From contig JAPLLV010000084.1 in assembly GCA_026387405.1 (NCBI GenBank), positions 1 through 47,656 of the forward strand: DNA of 47,656 bases. The letters are read 5' to 3'. Of this stretch, positions 45,890 through 47,656 are shown piece after piece. The stretch's first letter is position 1; each line of letters opens with the position of its first letter. Made by a program: the position numbers and the translations under genes. The stretch comes from Candidatus Omnitrophota bacterium (GTDB lineage: Bacteria > Omnitrophota > Gorgyraeia > Gygaellales > Profunditerraquicolaceae). The notes below the pieces were generated by a model. That model had not been told where the DNA came from. It worked only from the letters and a program-made list of their open reading frames with translations, and did no database searches.

Positions 45890-47000
45890 CGCCATTACCA
45901 AAAAAGAATTCATTCAAATAGTGCGCGATTACCGCAGCCTGGGACTCGCCATAGTTATCCCCATTATTTTACTTATTTTATTCGGTTTTGCGCTTTCGCT
46001 GGACGTGGATAACATACCCCTGGTTATCTGGAATCAGGATAAATCACAGGTTTCCAGAGATTTTATTCTCAATTTCGGTAATTCACGCTACTTTAAGATC
46101 GCGGGCTATTTTGACAGCTACGATAAATTACAAGAGTACATTGACACAAGAAGAGCCATGATGGCCCTGGTGATCCCAAAGGATTTCTCTAAATATATCC
46201 AGTCAAATCAGGCTGCCCCGGTGCAGCTTTTAGTCGATGGAAGCGATTCCAATACAGCTACCATTGCCATGGGGTATGCCGATTCTGTTGTCGCAGGTTA
46301 TAACGCAAGGTTTATAAACAATTCTATAGCCCGGTCAGGGCTGGGAAAATTTTCCCTGCTGGATCTAAGGCCGAGGGTCTGGTTCAATGAAGACCTGAAA
46401 AGCAAAAACTATATCATCCCGGGGCTCATTGCCGTGATTATGATGATCATCGCAGCCCAGCTTTCTTCTATAACCGTTGCCCGTGAATGGGAGAGAGGCA
46501 CAATGGAGCAATTGATCTCTACTCCCGTAAGAAGGGGAGAATTGATCCTTGGCAAGGTGATACCGTATTTTCTGATTGGGTTCCTAGATCTTTTGATCGC
46601 AGTGGCAATGGGGCAGTTTGTATTTCTTGTGCCTTTGCGCGGAAGCTTGGCTTTGCTTTTGATCTTAAGCAGCATTTTTCTTGTTGGAGCATTAGGGCAA
46701 GGGCTTTATTTCTCGATCACTGCAAAAAACCAGCGCCTGGCAACGCAGCTGGCGATTCTTACCACATTTATGCCGACATTTTTGCTCTCCGGATTTGTCT
46801 ATCCGATCTATAACATGCCTAAGATCATACAGGCTATTACTTATCTGGTTCCCGCGCGTTACTTCATCAATATACTCAAGGGGATCTATTTAAAGGGCGA
46901 GGGATTAAATATCTTATGGCAGCCGGCATTATTATTGCTGCTTTTTTCCATATTTATAATCCATTCCGGGTACCGGAGGTTCCAAAAGAAAGTCGCCTAA
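45870..47000 (+). CDS. ABC-2 type permease, first of two
   Basis: A GTG start at 45870 is preferred to the ATG at 45849 because GGAGG (45860-45864) lies 5 nt before it; this gives 376 residues. It has TM1 (about 24-43), a large periplasmic domain (VDGSDSNTATIAMGYADSVV, about 116-135) and five C-terminal TM helices with the ABC-2 pattern REWERGTMEQLISTPVRRGELILGKVIPY. This is the YhhJ/YbhR layout of drug or heavy-molecule exporters. It pairs with the next permease, whose sequence is parallel. Confidence 0.92.
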   Translation: MNLRRVSAITKKEFIQIVRDYRSLGLAIVIPIILLILFGFALSLDVDNIPLVIWNQDKSQVSRDFILNFGNSRYFKIAGYFDSYDKLQEYIDTRRAMMALVIPKDFSKYIQSNQAAPVQLLVDGSDSNTATIAMGYADSVVAGYNARFINNSIARSGLGKFSLLDLRPRVWFNEDLKSKNYIIPGLIAVIMMIIAAQLSSITVAREWERGTMEQLISTPVRRGELILGKVIPYFLIGFLDLLIAVAMGQFVFLVPLRGSLALLLILSSIFLVGALGQGLYFSITAKNQRLATQLAILTTFMPTFLLSGFVYPIYNMPKIIQAITYLVPARYFINILKGIYLKGEGLNILWQPALLLLLFSIFIIHSGYRRFQKKVA

Positions 47001-47011
47001 AGAGGCCTGAA

Positions 47012-47656
47012 ATGTTCGAACGCATACATACCATACTGATCAAGGAGTTCAAGCAGATATTCCGCGACCCAAGGATGCGGGCGATGATCTTTCTTTCTCC
47101 TATAATACAGGTGCTCGTTTTTGGCTATGCCGCTTCTACCGACGTAAAGCATATTCCCACTGCCGTGTATGATTTAGATAACACCCCCCAAAGCCGCAAG
47201 GTCATCCGCGCATTTTCGTATTCAAAATATTTTAACATAAAATATTATGCGGATAATGACGATGAAGTAAGAGGATTGATCGATAGATCTAAGGTAAGTG
47301 TGGTATTGCATTTTAACCATGGTTTTGCGCAGGACTTGGAAGGTAACAGGGGGGCGCAGATCCAGATTATCGTGGATGGAACGGATTCCAATACCGCGGG
47401 GATCGTCCTCTCTTACGCCTCGAGGATCATTCAGAAATACAGTTCTTCGCTGCTAAAGGACCGTATAAATCTGGAATTAAATAAATCAGTTGTGTTCCCC
47501 AGCGTTGACCTTAGAGAGCGCGCGTGGTTTAATGAGAACTTAGAATCGCGAAACTATTATATTCCCGGAGTGATCGCAATGCTGGTGACAATTACCTCGA
47601 TCCTTCTAACGGCAATGGCTATCGTAAGGGAAAAGGAGATCGGCACCATGGAGCAG
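47012..47656 (+). CDS. ABC-2 type permease, second (cut by window end)
   Basis: The frame is open from ATG 47012 to the end of the window (215 codons). It reads MFERIHTILIKEFKQIFRDPRMRAMIF, TM1, VDGTDSNTAGIVLSYASRIIQKYSSSLL and NYYIPGVIAMLVTITSILLTAMAIVREKEIGTMEQ, which is parallel to the previous permease (same VDG-SN-A and REKE-GTMEQ motifs). The two permeases probably form the membrane heterodimer. The C-terminal TM helices lie beyond 47656. Confidence 0.92.
   Translation, partial: MFERIHTILIKEFKQIFRDPRMRAMIFLSPIIQVLVFGYAASTDVKHIPTAVYDLDNTPQSRKVIRAFSYSKYFNIKYYADNDDEVRGLIDRSKVSVVLHFNHGFAQDLEGNRGAQIQIIVDGTDSNTAGIVLSYASRIIQKYSSSLLKDRINLELNKSVVFPSVDLRERAWFNENLESRNYYIPGVIAMLVTITSILLTAMAIVREKEIGTMEQ

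Overview
The window reads as chromosomal DNA of a Gram-negative, probably anaerobic, uncultivated bacterium. An outer membrane is implied by a two-partner secretion pair (TpsB transporter plus a 5106-residue TpsA exoprotein) and by a TolC-type channel in a tripartite ABC exporter. Anaerobic life is suggested by a desulforedoxin-rubrerythrin pair and by a DUF134/NifX-like gene pair. The mix of giant patchwork exoproteins, DUF4062-STAND-TPR proteins and abundant radical SAM enzymes reminds me of Candidatus Omnitrophota or a related lineage, but that is an impression from gene content, not a phylogenetic result.

Layout. 1-2730: a probable insertion-sequence edge, then a promoter and a three-gene cluster headed by an AIPR-like protein (candidate phage defence). 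2760-3190: a GC-rich structured repeat. 3240-7650: DUF134 regulator, methyltransferase, NifX-like protein, EngB GTPase and two radical SAM proteins. 7550-12550: an accessory array in which single genes or toxin-antitoxin-like units (Fic protein; MNT-HEPN-zinc ribbon; AAA/DUF4143 ATPase) are each followed by a copy of the same structured repeat. 12570-15260: a lipoprotein and a small operon of two membrane proteins flanking a pseudo-receiver/HPr-like fusion. 15480-19820: a DUF4062-STAND-TPR protein, a TPR protein and a Cys-rich mini-protein, closed by a strong terminator. 19940-38534: TpsB, a structured leader, a double-Cache membrane sensor without an output domain, and the giant exoprotein translationally coupled to it. 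38596-41220: a minus-strand membrane-anchored protein, desulforedoxin, rubrerythrin, a coiled-coil membrane protein and a DUF218 protein. 41333-47656: a TetR-controlled drug-type ABC efflux operon (TolC, HlyD, two ATPases, two permeases) that runs off the window.

Most interesting. (1) A family of five same-orientation structured repeats sharing the core GTTTCATTAGAGAC, with stems that differ between copies but remain paired, each lying 3' of an accessory gene. (2) Three neighbouring perfect hairpins inside the first repeat whose stems are unrelated but whose 7-nt loop (CCCGCAC) is identical. (3) A promoter-hairpins-terminator leader upstream of a Cache sensor that overlaps the giant exoprotein gene. 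(4) A pseudo-receiver fused to an HPr-like domain that lacks the phosphorylatable histidine. No tRNA, rRNA or CRISPR array was seen. All homology statements come from reading motifs by eye; no database search was run.
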